This document shows positions 27,149-35,803 of a DNA stretch of 64,000 nt, piece after piece (within the stretch, counting starts at the first letter, position 1; every line of letters begins with the position of its first letter). The position numbers were made by a program, and so were the translations under genes. The notes below the pieces were generated by a model. That model did no database searches, had not been told where the DNA came from, and worked only from the letters and a program-made list of their open reading frames with translations. The DNA is from Saccharomonospora azurea NA-128. GTDB lineage: Bacteria; Actinomycetota; Actinomycetes; Mycobacteriales; Pseudonocardiaceae. The stretch lies in contig NZ_CM001466.1 in assembly GCF_000231055.2 (NCBI RefSeq), forward strand, positions 3,470,368 to 3,534,367. Reading direction: 5' to 3'.

Positions 27149-27999
27149 CGGCGACGATTCTCGACGGCAGGGCGACCAAGGACGCGATCTTCGAGGAGCT
27201 GGCACCGCGGGTGTCCGCCCTCACCGAGCAGGGACGCACGCCCGGTCTGGCGACCGTGCTCGTCGGGGACGACCCCGGCTCCCACGCGTACGTGAAGATG
27301 AAGCACGCCGACTGCGCGAAGGTCGGGATCAACTCGATCCGCCGGGATCTGCCCGCCGACATCACGCAGAGCGACCTGCACGCCGTCATCGACGACCTGA
27401 ACGCCGACCCCGCGTGCAGCGGCTACATCGTGCAGCTGCCGTTGCCGAAGCACCTGGACGAGGGCGCCGCGCTCGACCGCATCGACCCGGCCAAGGACGC
27501 CGACGGGCTCGCGCCGCTCAGCCTGGGCAGGCTCGTGCTGAACGAGCCGGGCTTCCTGCCGTGCACGCCGCTGGGGATCATCGAGTTGCTGCGCCGCCAC
27601 GACGTGCCGTTGCGGGGCGCGCAGGTGACCGTCGTCGGCCGCGGCATCACCGTGGGCCGGACGCTGGGCCTGCTGCTGACCCGCCGCGACGTGAACGCCA
27701 CCGTGACGTTGTGCCACACGGGGACGCGGGACCTCGCGGCCGAGGTGCGGCGGGCGGACGTCGTCGTGGCGGCGGCCGGATCGCCGGGCCTCATCACACC
27801 CGACCTGATCAAGCCTGGAGCCGCCGTGCTCGACGTGGGTGTGTCCCGGGTCGACGGCAAGCTCACCGGCGACGTGGCGCCTGGTGTCGAGGAGGTCGCG
27901 GGCTTCGTCGCCCCGAACCCCGGCGGTGTGGGTCCGATGACGCGAGCGATGTTGGTGTCGAACGTCGTCGAGGCCGCCGAGCGCGCCGCCCGGTCGTGA
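27145..27999 (+). CDS. folD: Methylenetetrahydrofolate dehydrogenase / cyclohydrolase
   Basis: Bifunctional folate enzyme interconverting 5,10-methylene-THF and 10-formyl-THF (via methenyl-THF) with NADP(H); it supplies the formyl donor used by PurN and PurH. 284 residues, full length. Visible signatures: [20 protein letters not shown] (catalytic Tyr-Lys region), [24 protein letters not shown], and the nucleotide-binding [16 protein letters not shown]. In the last, Arg stands in the GRG where GRS is commoner. GTG 27145 overlaps the previous stop (GTGA). The C-terminal [14 protein letters not shown] is diagnostic. Confidence 0.97.
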   Translation: MTATILDGRATKDAIFEELAPRVSALTEQGRTPGLATVLVGDDPGSHAYVKMKHADCAKVGINSIRRDLPADITQSDLHAVIDDLNADPACSGYIVQLPLPKHLDEGAALDRIDPAKDADGLAPLSLGRLVLNEPGFLPCTPLGIIELLRRHDVPLRGAQVTVVGRGITVGRTLGLLLTRRDVNATVTLCHTGTRDLAAEVRRADVVVAAAGSPGLITPDLIKPGAAVLDVGVSRVDGKLTGDVAPGVEEVAGFVAPNPGGVGPMTRAMLVSNVVEAAERAARS

Positions 28000-28304
28000 G
28001 TATCGCCGTGGAGACCCGCAAACCCCGCAAGGCGAGCGCGGTGCTGGAGTACGTGCCGTTCGCCGTCGTCCTCGCGCTCGTCGCGTTCGGCCTGCTGCGC
28101 ATCGCGATGTACCACTGGCGCGAGGGCGCGGTGCTGATCGGTGGAGCGTTGCTCGTGGCCGCGGTGCTGCGGGCGGCCCTCGCGCACCGCAACCTGGCGT
28201 TGCTGACCATCCGCACGCGCACCGTCGACGTGCTGAGTTACGCGGGCCTGGGGCTGGTGATCCTCTTCGTCGCGCTGACGATCACCGGCGGCCCGCTGCG
28301 TTGA
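27996..28304 (+). CDS. DUF3017 family membrane protein
   Basis: 102 residues with three hydrophobic helices (about 23-40, 47-66 and 79-98) and basic loops, matching DUF3017, a small actinobacterial protein usually found next to folD. Function unknown. The GTG start overlaps the folD stop in GTGA and the stop TGA lies inside the TTGA that begins gtrA, so translation is coupled throughout. Confidence 0.8.
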   Translation: MSIAVETRKPRKASAVLEYVPFAVVLALVAFGLLRIAMYHWREGAVLIGGALLVAAVLRAALAHRNLALLTIRTRTVDVLSYAGLGLVILFVALTITGGPLR

Positions 28305-28804
28305 GTGGGCCCGGGACGGCGCCGGTGTCGAGGAGGGCCGAGCTCGGCCGGTTCGCCACGGTGGGGGCGTTGACGTTCGTCGTGGACAACGCCGTCTGGT
28401 ACCTGCTGAAACTCACGGTGCTGGTGGAGCACCCGACGACGGCCAAGGGCGTCGGGATTCTCGTGGCGACGATCGTGTCGTACGTCCTGAACCGCGAGTG
28501 GTCGTTCCGGGAACGCGGCGGTCGGCAGCGTCCCCACGAGGCGGCGTTGTTCTTCGCCGTCAGCGCGGCGGCGCTCGTCGTCAACGTGACTCCGCTGTAC
28601 CTGTCGCGTTACGTCGTCGGCCTGCAACGCCCCCATGTCGATCTGCTGACGCAGGAGGTGGCCGACTTCGTCAGCGGTTCGGTGCTGGGGGTGGCGTTGG
28701 CGATGGTGTGGCGGTTCTGGGCGTTCCGCCGCTGGGTCTTCCCGAGTGCCGTGCCGGCGGGCTCGCCGGCCCCGGATACGCCACAAGGGGCGTCTCGGCC
28801 ATGA
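28301..28804 (+). CDS. GtrA family membrane protein
   Basis: 167 residues with four transmembrane helices and the GtrA pattern RFATVGALTFVVDNAVWYLL, LVATIVSYVLNREWSF, the middle helices and WRFWAFRRWVF. GtrA proteins are thought to flip polyprenyl-linked sugars across the membrane for cell-wall polysaccharide. Start is TTG (28301) overlapping the previous stop. The stop codon lies inside the bidirectional terminator stem. Last gene of the operon. Confidence 0.88.
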   Translation: MSGPGTAPVSRRAELGRFATVGALTFVVDNAVWYLLKLTVLVEHPTTAKGVGILVATIVSYVLNREWSFRERGGRQRPHEAALFFAVSAAALVVNVTPLYLSRYVVGLQRPHVDLLTQEVADFVSGSVLGVALAMVWRFWAFRRWVFPSAVPAGSPAPDTPQGASRP

Positions 28805-28830
28805 CGGGGGAATGGCCGAAACGCCCCTTG
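28784..28830. terminator. Bidirectional terminator between convergent gtrA and MFS genes
   Basis: 19-base arms: CAAGGGGCGTCTCGGCCAT (28784-28802) and ATGGCCGAAACGCCCCTTG (28812-28830), one mismatch, loop of nine. It overlaps the gtrA stop codon and lies 30 bp from the 3' end of the MFS gene. Confidence 0.9.
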
Positions 28831-28859
28831 GCGGGCGGTTCACGACGTGAGCGGGGGTC

Positions 28860-30137
28860 TCACGCCGGGACGGGTTCGGGTCGGTCCTGCGCGGGGAGCG
28901 CGGGCTCGGCGTCGACCGCGTCGACCGCGTCGACCGTGCTGTCGTCCTCGCCGGTCTCGGCGCCGATCTCGACCACGGGCGCGGGATCGGGGGTCCGCTT
29001 GCGGTCGTAGATGCTGGACGCGATCGTCAGCGTGAGGCCGACGACGGCGAGCACGGCACCCACCACGTTCGGGGAGACGAGGCCGAAGCCACCGGCGATG
29101 GCGAGGCCTCCGAGGTAGGCGCCGATCGAGTTGGCGATGTTGAACGCCGACTGCACGGCGGCGGACACCATCGACTGCGCGCCACCGGCCTTCTCCATGA
29201 TCCGGGCCTGCATCATCGGGCCGACCATGAACGAGGTCATGCCGACGAGGAACAGCGTGACGGCGGCGCCGATCTTGCTGTCCGCCGTGACGGTGAACGC
29301 GAGGAGCACGACGGCCAGGGCGGTCATCGCGCCGTACAGGCCGGGCAGGGGGAAGCGGTCGGCGAGCCGGCCACCGAGCACGTTGCCCACGGTCATGCCG
29401 AGACCCGCCAGCGACAGCAGGAGCGTGACGCTGGTGGGGTCGTAGCCCGACACGTCCGTGAGCACGGGGGAGACGTAGCTCAGGCTGGCGAACCCGCCGC
29501 CGAGGCCGAACGTGACGATCGCGAGCGCGAACCACACCTGGGGCTTGCGGAACGCGCCGAGTTCGCCGCGCAGGGAGGTGTTGGTCGTCTGGTGCTGGTG
29601 GGGGACCAGCTTGGCGATCGCGGCGAGTGCCACGACACCGATCAGTGCGACGACGCCGAACGTGGCCCGCCAGCCGAACTGCTGGCCGAGGAAGGTGCCG
29701 CCCGGCACGCCGATGACGTTGGCCAACGTCAGGCCGAGGAACATCATCGACACGGCCTTGGCCCTGCGCTTGGGGCCGGCGAGGGTGGCCGCGACGACGG
29801 CTCCCGCTCCGAAGAACGCGCCGTGGGGGAGGCCGGCGAGGAATCGGAACAGCATGCCCGTCGTGGGGTTGGGGGAGAAGGCGAACAGGGCGTTGCTGAG
29901 GGTGAACACACCCATCATCGCCAGCAGCATCGTCTTGCGCGACAGCCGCACCGCGACGGCGGTGAGCAGCGGTGCGCCGACCACGACGCCCAGGGCGTAC
30001 GCGGTGATGAAGTTGCCGGCGGCGGGGATGGAGATGCCGAGGTCGCCCGCGATCTCGGGCAGCACACCCATCATGACGAATTCGGTGGTACCGATGCCGA
30101 AGGCACCGATCGCGAGCGCGAGCAGCGCGATGGGCAC
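28860..30137 (-). CDS. MFS transporter, DHA1 drug:H+ antiporter family
   Basis: 425-residue, 12-helix exporter. The N-terminus IGTTEFVMMGVLPEIAGDL is the hallmark of the AraJ/CmlR-like branch, which exports chloramphenicol-type drugs or sugars; the actual substrate is unknown. Motif-A-like region (AVRLSRKTMLL) follows helix 2, and GVPGGTFLGQQFGWR is the helix 5 antiporter region. The C-terminus has an acidic Asp/Val/Ala repeat (DAVDAVDAE). GTG at 30135-30137 with GGGAG upstream. The leader contains a U-tailed hairpin (30235-30301) and a palindrome (30354-30367), suggesting regulated expression. Confidence 0.92.
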   Translation of the reverse strand: MPIALLALAIGAFGIGTTEFVMMGVLPEIAGDLGISIPAAGNFITAYALGVVVGAPLLTAVAVRLSRKTMLLAMMGVFTLSNALFAFSPNPTTGMLFRFLAGLPHGAFFGAGAVVAATLAGPKRRAKAVSMMFLGLTLANVIGVPGGTFLGQQFGWRATFGVVALIGVVALAAIAKLVPHQHQTTNTSLRGELGAFRKPQVWFALAIVTFGLGGGFASLSYVSPVLTDVSGYDPTSVTLLLSLAGLGMTVGNVLGGRLADRFPLPGLYGAMTALAVVLLAFTVTADSKIGAAVTLFLVGMTSFMVGPMMQARIMEKAGGAQSMVSAAVQSAFNIANSIGAYLGGLAIAGGFGLVSPNVVGAVLAVVGLTLTIASSIYDRKRTPDPAPVVEIGAETGEDDSTVDAVDAVDAEPALPAQDRPEPVPA

Positions 30138-30234
30138 GAGGCTCCCTTCGGGGGTAGTAGAAGACTGGGTCGGTACGGGGGGAATCGGGGAATGCGCGGC
30201 GTACTGGATCGATCAAGAGCCACGCGAAAAGAAA

Positions 30235-30301
30235 AGATCCGGCGGGGTCAGGCTCGCTGGGCTCGCCTTGGAAGGCCCCTGACTTCGTCGTCGCCGGATC
30301 T
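30235..30301 (-). terminator. U-tailed hairpin in the MFS leader (attenuator candidate)
   Basis: On the minus strand the arms are AGATCCGGCG and CGCCGGATCT (10 bp, 30292-30301 and 30235-30244), with a second inner pairing GTCAGG/CCTGAC, followed by TTTTCTTTTC. That is a rho-independent form, rare in this GC range. No gene lies between it and the DUF1918 terminator upstream (30456-30482), so it seems to control readthrough into the MFS gene rather than end another gene. Confidence 0.6.
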
Positions 30302-30353
30302 GTCCGACGTCCAGTTTCAACCAGATAACGGTCGCGTGTCATCCCGAATGAGA

Positions 30354-30367
30354 GTGACCCTGGTCAC
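30354..30367. promoter_or_regulatory. Palindrome, candidate operator of the MFS gene
   Basis: GTGACC-CT-GGTCAC, perfect arms, in the 377-bp gap (30138-30514) between the MFS and DUF1918 genes. A regulator binding site is plausible; no protein is identified. Confidence 0.35.
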
Positions 30368-30455
30368 GGCGAGGTTTAGGTTCGGCGTTCGCGGTTTTCT
30401 GCAGGCAGTGTGCAGAAGGGGTGGGCGGGACGACGCCGGGACAGGGCAGAGCAAA

Positions 30456-30482
30456 CCCCCCGGTCGCGGACGATCCGGGGGG
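30456..30482. terminator. Terminator of the DUF1918 gene
   Basis: CCCCCCGG (30456-30463) and CCGGGGGG (30475-30482), loop of 11, located 33 bp past the DUF1918 stop. Confidence 0.75.
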
Positions 30483-30514
30483 CTTTCGGATGTGCTCTCG
30501 GGTGGAGTGACTCC

Positions 30515-30703
30515 TCACTCGGCGTGGGCCACGACTTCACAGTCGGGGCCGGGGAACATCAGCCCCTCATGGCCGTCGGAGAACCGCACCAGGTAGGGCG
30601 GCTCACCGTGTTCCCCACGCACTTCGAGGATCTCGCCCTCCTGCTCGGCCGCGCCCACTGTCCGGCCGTGGACGAGGATCTTGTCTCCCACGGATGCCTG
30701 CAT
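30515..30703 (-). CDS. DUF1918 domain protein
   Basis: 62 residues matching the small DUF1918 family: MQASVGDKILVHGRTVG, GEILEVRGEHGEPPYLVRF and DGHEGLMFPGPDCEVV. Beta-barrel-like, cytoplasmic, found widely in actinobacteria; role unknown. The start ATG (30701-30703) follows GGAGGTGG by about nine bases. An in-frame upstream start was rejected because the ribosome site would lie within the coding sequence. Confidence 0.88.
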   Translation of the reverse strand: MQASVGDKILVHGRTVGAAEQEGEILEVRGEHGEPPYLVRFSDGHEGLMFPGPDCEVVAHAE

Positions 30704-30841
30704 CGCGTACCACCTCCGCACCTTCGAGGGTAGGAGCGCGGGCGGTGAGGGGCGAGTCGGCGAGCGGGGAGGTGGCCGTCGCGTCCGGCGCCCGCGCTCC
30801 GGCGGCTAGCCTCGACGGTGAATCCCTGTAGAAACCTGAAA

Positions 30842-30903
30842 TTACCGCTGGGTAACCACGGTGCTCGGCCATGTGGTGCACGTCTACCAGTACGCTTGTA
30901 CCG
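30842..30903. promoter_or_regulatory. Two palindromes upstream of icd
   Basis: TTACC-GCTG-GGTAA (30842-30855) is a perfect inverted repeat, and CAGTACGCTTGTACCG (30888-30903) holds GTAC-N4-GTAC. The second resembles, at 10 of 12 fixed positions as I recall it, the corynebacterial AcnR site. Either could bind a TCA-cycle regulator. TACGCT (30891-30896) could be a -10. Confidence 0.3.
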
Positions 30904-30951
30904 CTAGAAGTCGACGAACCGCGAAGACCCGCGAGAGGAGCGTCCCCGCTC

Positions 30952-32175
30952 ATGGCCAAGATCAAGGTCGAGGGCACCGTCGTCGAACTCGACGGCGATG
31001 AGATGACCCGCATCATCTGGAAGTTCATCAAGGACAAGCTCATCCACCCGTACCTCGACGTCAACCTCGAGTACTACGACCTCGGCATCGAGGAGCGGGA
31101 CCGCACGGACGACCAGATCACGGTCGACGCGGCGAACGCGATCAAGAAGCACGGGGTGGGCGTCAAGTGCGCCACCATCACCCCCGACGAGGCCCGCGTC
31201 GAGGAGTTCGGCCTCAAGAAGATGTGGCGGAGCCCCAACGGCACGATCCGCAACATCCTCGGCGGTGTCGTGTTCCGCGAGCCGATCATCATCTCGAACG
31301 TACCCCGGCTCGTACCCGGCTGGACGAAGCCGATCATCATCGGCCGTCACGCGCACGGTGACCAGTACAAGGCCAGCGACTTCAAGGTCCCCGGCCCCGG
31401 CACGGTCACCATCACCTACACGCCCGAGGACGGCTCCGAGCCCATGGAGCTGGAGGTCGCGAACTTCCCCGAGGGCGGCGGTGTCGCCATGGGCATGTAC
31501 AACTACCGGAAGTCGATCGAGGACTTCGCGCGCGCGTCGCTGCAGTACGGCCTCGACCGCGGCATGCCGGTGTACATGTCGACGAAGAACACCATCCTCA
31601 AGGCCTACGACGGCATGTTCAAGGACGTCTTCGCCGAAATCTTCGCCAACGAGTTCAAGGCCGACTTCGACGCCAAGGGCCTGACCTACGAGCACCGGCT
31701 CATCGACGACATGGTGGCGGCCTCCCTCAAGTGGGAGGGCGGCTACGTGTGGGCCTGCAAGAACTACGACGGTGACGTGCAGTCCGACACCGTGGCGCAG
31801 GGCTTCGGCTCGCTGGGCCTCATGACCTCGGTGCTGCGCACGCCGGACGGCCGCACGGTGGAGGCGGAGGCCGCGCACGGCACGGTGACCCGCCACTACC
31901 GCCAGCACCAGCAGGGCAAGCCCACCTCCACCAACCCGATCGCGTCGATCTTCGCGTGGACGCGCGGGCTGGAGCACCGCGGCAAGCTCGACAACAACTC
32001 CGAGCTGGTCGGCTTCGCCAACACGCTGGAGAAGGTCGTCATCGAGACCGTCGAGAGCGGCAAGATGACCAAGGACCTCGCGCTGCTGGTCGGCGGCGAC
32101 ACGCCGTACCAGACCACCGAGGAGTTCCTCGCGACGCTGGACCGCAACCTGGCCGACAAGGTCGCCCAGGGCTGA
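30952..32175 (+). CDS. icd: NADP-dependent isocitrate dehydrogenase
   Basis: Oxidises isocitrate to 2-oxoglutarate with NADP+, a TCA-cycle step and NADPH source. 407 residues, the length of the homodimeric eukaryote-like subfamily (Icd1 in mycobacteria). Visible: [20 protein letters not shown] at the N-terminus, [35 protein letters not shown] (substrate-binding Ser/Asn/Arg), [14 protein letters not shown] metal-binding region ([15 protein letters not shown]), [13 protein letters not shown] and [23 protein letters not shown] 30952 follows GAGGAG. Followed by a good hairpin (32204-32233). Confidence 0.97.
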   Translation: MAKIKVEGTVVELDGDEMTRIIWKFIKDKLIHPYLDVNLEYYDLGIEERDRTDDQITVDAANAIKKHGVGVKCATITPDEARVEEFGLKKMWRSPNGTIRNILGGVVFREPIIISNVPRLVPGWTKPIIIGRHAHGDQYKASDFKVPGPGTVTITYTPEDGSEPMELEVANFPEGGGVAMGMYNYRKSIEDFARASLQYGLDRGMPVYMSTKNTILKAYDGMFKDVFAEIFANEFKADFDAKGLTYEHRLIDDMVAASLKWEGGYVWACKNYDGDVQSDTVAQGFGSLGLMTSVLRTPDGRTVEAEAAHGTVTRHYRQHQQGKPTSTNPIASIFAWTRGLEHRGKLDNNSELVGFANTLEKVVIETVESGKMTKDLALLVGGDTPYQTTEEFLATLDRNLADKVAQG

Positions 32176-32203
32176 CGCGACCAGAGCGCATGAGTCACGT
32201 CGG

Positions 32204-32233
32204 GGCCCCGATCGGTCGTCGCCGGTCGGGGCC
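32204..32233 (+). terminator. Terminator of icd
   Basis: GGCCCCGATCGG (32204-32215) and CCGGTCGGGGCC (32222-32233), 12 bp with one G-U pair, loop of six, 28 bp past the icd stop. Confidence 0.75.
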
Positions 32234-32292
32234 TCGGCGTATCCACGTCGGATCGACGACATCGACGTCGAGGTCGTGCCGGGGGTGACGGG

Positions 32293-32760
32293 ATGCGTTA
32301 CGACACCACGGTGGAGCCGCCGCGGTGGCAGAGCCGGTTGATGTTCGCCGTGTTCGTCCTGAGTCTGGGCGTCGTGGTCGCGGTGTGGCTGCCGGCGGAC
32401 GGGCCGTTCTGGGTGAAGGTCCTCACCACGGCAGTGTGCCTGCTGACGTGGCCGCTGGTGTCGATGCGCGGACGGATCACCGTGGACGAGGACACCCTCA
32501 CGTTGGCCGTGGTGCCGTTGTTTCGCAAGCGGCTCCCGCTGGCGGAGATCACCTCGGTGACGCTCACGCGGGCCGATCCGATGAACGACTTCGGTGGTTA
32601 CGGCTACCGTCCGCTCGGCGGTGGCGAGGTGGGGTTCGTCTTCGTCGCCGGTCCGGCGGCGAAGGTGGTGCTCGGCGACGGGCGGACGTTCGTCGTCGCG
32701 GCTCCGGACGCCGACCGGCTCGTGGAGGCGTTGAGCGAGCGATCGGCGGGGGACGCGTAA
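32293..32760 (+). CDS. Two-helix membrane protein with PH-like domain, copy 1 of a tandem pair
   Basis: 155 residues: a short cytoplasmic start (MRYDTTVEPPRW), two helices (about 15-36 and 40-58), then a beta-rich soluble domain with RGRITVDEDTLTLAVVPLF, GGYGYRPLGGGEVGFVFVAG and DADRLVEALSE. This resembles bacterial PH-like domains of YdbS-type proteins. Function unknown. The next gene encodes a close paralogue. ATG preceded by GGGGGTGACGGG. A CCGGGCC/GGCCCGG stem (32763-32798) follows. Confidence 0.7.
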   Translation: MRYDTTVEPPRWQSRLMFAVFVLSLGVVVAVWLPADGPFWVKVLTTAVCLLTWPLVSMRGRITVDEDTLTLAVVPLFRKRLPLAEITSVTLTRADPMNDFGGYGYRPLGGGEVGFVFVAGPAAKVVLGDGRTFVVAAPDADRLVEALSERSAGDA

Positions 32761-32854
32761 GTCCGGGCCGGGGCGGCTCGGTACTCGATCTGGCCCGGCG
32801 CATCGGTGTTGACTGTCTGTACGCCAGTACGACGTGACCTTGCTGGGGGTAGGG

Positions 32855-33319
32855 ATGCGCTACGAGACCACGGTCGCTCCACCACGGTGGTTGAACAGCC
32901 TGATGTTCGTCGTCTTCGTGGCCTGCCTCGTCGGCGCCGTGTTCGCCTGGCTGCAGGAGGGGCCGGTGTGGGGCAAGCTCATCGCGACGGGCGTGGCCCT
33001 GGTCATGCTGCCCTTGGTGGACGTGCGGGGCCGGATCACGGTCGACGACGAGGAGCTCACGCTCGCCGTCGGGATGTGGTTCCGTAAGCGGATACCTCTG
33101 ACGGAGATCACGTCGGTGGAGCTCACCCGGGCCGCGCCCATGGACTTCGGAGGCTACGGCTACCGCTCGCTCGCCGGAGGTGAGGCGGGTTTCCTGTTCG
33201 CGGCGGGACCGGCTGCGAAGGTGCGCGCCACCGAGGGGCGGTCGGTGGTCATCGGGGCTCCGGACGCCGATCGGCTCGTGGAGGTTCTCGGGGGCCGGCA
33301 GGCGCCGAAGGACCCCTGA
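32855..33319 (+). CDS. Two-helix membrane protein with PH-like domain, copy 2 of a tandem pair
   Basis: 154 residues, clearly homologous to the preceding protein along its length: MRYETTVAPPRW, RGRITVDDEELTLAVGMWF, GGYGYRSLAGGEAGFLFAAG and DADRLVEVLGG. It arose by tandem duplication and has since diverged; the first half has changed most. ATG 32855 is used because it gives the paralogous N-terminus; a longer frame starts at 32834. Confidence 0.7.
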   Translation: MRYETTVAPPRWLNSLMFVVFVACLVGAVFAWLQEGPVWGKLIATGVALVMLPLVDVRGRITVDDEELTLAVGMWFRKRIPLTEITSVELTRAAPMDFGGYGYRSLAGGEAGFLFAAGPAAKVRATEGRSVVIGAPDADRLVEVLGGRQAPKDP

Positions 33320-33378
33320 GCGCTACGGCGACCGCGAGAGCGGTATCAATATGGTGCCACTCCGGTACCCTCGACGGT

Positions 33379-33654
33379 ATGGCGATGAACCTGAGACTTC
33401 GACCCGAGACGGAGGAAGCACTCCGTGAAGAGGCGCGCCGTTCGGGGCGGTCCCAACAGGAGATCGTGCGTGCTGCCGTGGACAACTACCTCGCCTCGGT
33501 TCCGGAACAACCCGCGCGTGGAACCGATCCCCTGCTGACCACCGGAAAGGTTCATCCCCCACGCAGGCCATATCGCCGGGTGACCCCAACGAACCACCTT
33601 CCCGAGGGAGTCCGTCGCAGCCTGGATCTCCTGGATCGGGAAGACCGTTTCTGA
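33379..33654 (+). CDS. vapB: VapB-like antitoxin (ribbon-helix-helix)
   Basis: 91 residues. The N-terminal MNLRLRPETEEALREEARRS and QQEIVRAAVDNYLAS form a CopG/Arc ribbon-helix-helix DNA-binding domain; the Pro/Arg-rich C-terminus should wrap the toxin. It precedes a PIN toxin with one base of overlap. TACCCT (33366-33371) sits seven bases before the ATG, so the transcript may be leaderless and autorepressed. Confidence 0.85.
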   Translation: MAMNLRLRPETEEALREEARRSGRSQQEIVRAAVDNYLASVPEQPARGTDPLLTTGKVHPPRRPYRRVTPTNHLPEGVRRSLDLLDREDRF

Positions 33655-34070
33655 TGCGCGTCTATCTCGACACCAGCGCACTGCTCAAACGGATCTTCGT
33701 AGAGCCGGAGTCCGACGCCCTCGTGGAGGCGATCGACCACTGGCACGCCGATCGGTGCCTCCTGGTCGCGTCGTCACTGGCCTGGGTCGAGGTCGCCCGG
33801 GCGATCCGCTTCCGGTACGACGCGCCGTACGGGGACGTCGAGAACCACGTCGACGACGCTCTCGCCGGAGTCGCCGAGCATCCGATCGGTCCCGAGGTCG
33901 TCGGACTCGCTCGCCGAATCGGGCCCGCGGCGCTTCGCTCGCTCGACGCACTCCACCTCGCCTCGGCACTTCTGCTCGACGCGGACGTCCTGGTCACCTA
34001 CGACGACCGGTTGCGCGAGGCGTGCCGAGACGCCGGACTGCGCGCGTTGTCACCAGTCACCGGACCATAG
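33654..34070 (+). CDS. vapC: VapC-like PIN domain ribonuclease toxin
   Basis: 138-residue PIN domain endoribonuclease, usually cutting a tRNA or rRNA. The acidic site is complete: D6 in YLDTSALL, E46 in WVEVARA, D98 in LDALHLASA, and D117/D118 in TYDDRL. The ATG overlaps the vapB stop (TGATG). Adjacent to an antitoxin of the expected kind, so a working type II module is likely. Confidence 0.93.
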   Translation: MRVYLDTSALLKRIFVEPESDALVEAIDHWHADRCLLVASSLAWVEVARAIRFRYDAPYGDVENHVDDALAGVAEHPIGPEVVGLARRIGPAALRSLDALHLASALLLDADVLVTYDDRLREACRDAGLRALSPVTGP

Positions 34071-34113
34071 AGGCGAGGGGTGTGGCACGCCCACCGACGT
34101 TCGGGAGTCGCCG

Positions 34114-34740
34114 ATGACCACCGCAGACAAGATCGACTTCAAGCGCGAGCTCGACTGCTACCGGGCCCCGCGAGGGCGGTTCCGCGTCGTCGACGTGCCC
34201 GAGCTGCGTTACCTGATGATCGACGGACACGGTGATCCGAACACCTCGCCGGCCTACGTGGACGCGATCGAGGCGCTCTACCCGCTGGCCTACCGGCTGA
34301 AGTTCGCGAGCAAGCGAGCCGGGCGCGACCACGTCGTCATGCCCCTGGAAGGGCTGTGGTGGGCCGACGACATGGACGCGTTCACCAGCGCCCGCGACAA
34401 GTCACGCTGGCACTGGACGCTCATGATCATGGTTCCGGACTGGATCGACCGGGAGACGTTCGCCGAGGCGGTCGACCAGGTCGCGGCCACCAGGAGTCCA
34501 CGGCGGCTGTCGGAGGTCCGGCTCGACACGTTGTCGGAGGGGCGCTGCGTCCAGACACTGCACGTCGGCTCCTACGACGACGAGGCCGACGTGCTCGCCC
34601 GCATGCACCACGAGTTCATCCCGGCCCACGGATTCGCGCTGACCGGACGGCACCACGAGATCTACCTCAGCGACGCCCGCAGGGTCGCGCCCGAGAAGCT
34701 CCGGACCATCCTGCGGCAACCGGTCGTCCCGGCGACGTGA
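34114..34740 (+). CDS. GyrI-like small-molecule-binding domain protein
   Basis: 208 residues of the GyrI-like (SHS2) superfamily, related to effector domains of MerR/AraC regulators and to YjbR-like ligand-binding proteins. Diagnostic segments: DFKRELDCYRAPRGRFRVVDVPELRYLMIDGHGDPN, split here by function; PLAYRLKFASKRAG; QTLHVGSYDDEADVLARMHHEFI; and GRHHEIYLSDARRV. It has no DNA-binding domain of its own, so it may be an enzyme (some members hydrolyse cyclopropane compounds) or a ligand-binding protein. Convergent with the LysR gene, 15 bp apart. Confidence 0.82.
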   Translation: MTTADKIDFKRELDCYRAPRGRFRVVDVPELRYLMIDGHGDPNTSPAYVDAIEALYPLAYRLKFASKRAGRDHVVMPLEGLWWADDMDAFTSARDKSRWHWTLMIMVPDWIDRETFAEAVDQVAATRSPRRLSEVRLDTLSEGRCVQTLHVGSYDDEADVLARMHHEFIPAHGFALTGRHHEIYLSDARRVAPEKLRTILRQPVVPAT

Positions 34741-34755
34741 CGTCGTGGGCCCGGC

Positions 34756-35721
34756 TCACGACCAGATCGTCACGTGCACCGGCGGGCGGAAGCGCGACGG
34801 TGGCACACCACGGTCCGGCGAGCGCATGAGCTGCATGGCCGCGGGAGTGCCGAGGAAGTAGCGCAGTGACGCGGCGGCAGCCGAGCACCGCTGCCGGGCC
34901 GGTGTGGTGAGGTGCCAGCACACCGGCGCGGGCGTGGCCGAGGTGGGCAGCACGGCGAGCTCCCGCCGACGCAACAGCGGCGCCACCAGGTGTTCCACGG
35001 CCACCGACACGCCCGCGCCGCCCGCCGCGGCCGACCACGCACTGGTTTCGTTGGGATACACCTGGATGCGCGTGTCCGGAACCCGCAGCTGCCGCAGCAG
35101 CCGGGCCACGTCGCTGTCCGGGTCCGCGCCCGACGGACCCACCGACCAGGGCCAACTCGCCGGATCGCCCTGTACTCGCCGGTCCGGGGCGCCGACCGCC
35201 ACGAGCGCGCAGCGGAACACGGGGACGCTGTCCACCTCCGGTCCCGTCAGCGCCGGGCCGAGCGCGGCGTCGGCGAGCCGGTGGCTCACCAGCACACCCA
35301 TCTGTTCGGTGGTGGCCAGGCCCGACGAGACGTCGACGGTGTCGCCGCTGCGCGTGCCGAACGCCTCCAGCAGCGGACCGATCACGAACTCGGCGACCGT
35401 GCTCGTCACCGCCACGCGCAGGGGTTCCGGCGCTCCACTCGCCTGTCGCACGGCCGCGTCGGCGTCGGCACCCAGCTCCACCATGCGCGACGCGATCGGC
35501 AGCAGCCGACGTCCCGCGGGGGTGAGCGTCATGCCCTGGGCCGACCGCACCAGGAGGCGGTCGCCGTGATGCTGGCGCAGCGCCGCCAGGGCCTGCGACA
35601 CCGCGGGTTCGGTGACCCCGAGCGCCCGCGCGGCGCCGGTCACCGAGCCCAGTCGTGCGACGAGGACGAAGGCGCTGAGCTGACCGAGTGTCATACGCCC
35701 TGGCCGAGTGACGCCGGACAC
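34756..35721 (-). CDS. LysR family transcriptional regulator, divergent from coxMSL
   Basis: 321 residues: a winged helix-turn-helix (about 10-67: LGQLSAFVLVARLGSVTGAA, EPAVSQALAALRQ) and a periplasmic-binding-like effector domain (about 97-300). Divergent from the CO dehydrogenase genes with 82 bp between start codons, so it probably controls them and itself. GTG 35719-35721 has GGAGG twelve bases upstream; ATG 35694 is the alternative. Effector unknown; CO or related metabolism is inference from position. Confidence 0.9.
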   Translation of the reverse strand: MSGVTRPGRMTLGQLSAFVLVARLGSVTGAARALGVTEPAVSQALAALRQHHGDRLLVRSAQGMTLTPAGRRLLPIASRMVELGADADAAVRQASGAPEPLRVAVTSTVAEFVIGPLLEAFGTRSGDTVDVSSGLATTEQMGVLVSHRLADAALGPALTGPEVDSVPVFRCALVAVGAPDRRVQGDPASWPWSVGPSGADPDSDVARLLRQLRVPDTRIQVYPNETSAWSAAAGGAGVSVAVEHLVAPLLRRRELAVLPTSATPAPVCWHLTTPARQRCSAAAASLRYFLGTPAAMQLMRSPDRGVPPSRFRPPVHVTIWS

Positions 35722-35745
35722 ACCATCAGGCTACCTCCGAGGGCG

Positions 35746-35761
35746 ATAACCGGTCGCTTAT
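35746..35761. promoter_or_regulatory. Candidate LysR operator between lysR and coxM
   Basis: ATAA-N8-TTAT inverted repeat in the 82-bp divergent intergenic region. Its AT-rich dyad is unlike its surroundings and suits a LysR-type site, although it is not an exact T-N11-A. Confidence 0.45.
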
Positions 35762-35803
35762 AGCGCCGTTGCCACCCCGCCGACGGGGGCCGAGCCTGGC
35801 GGT

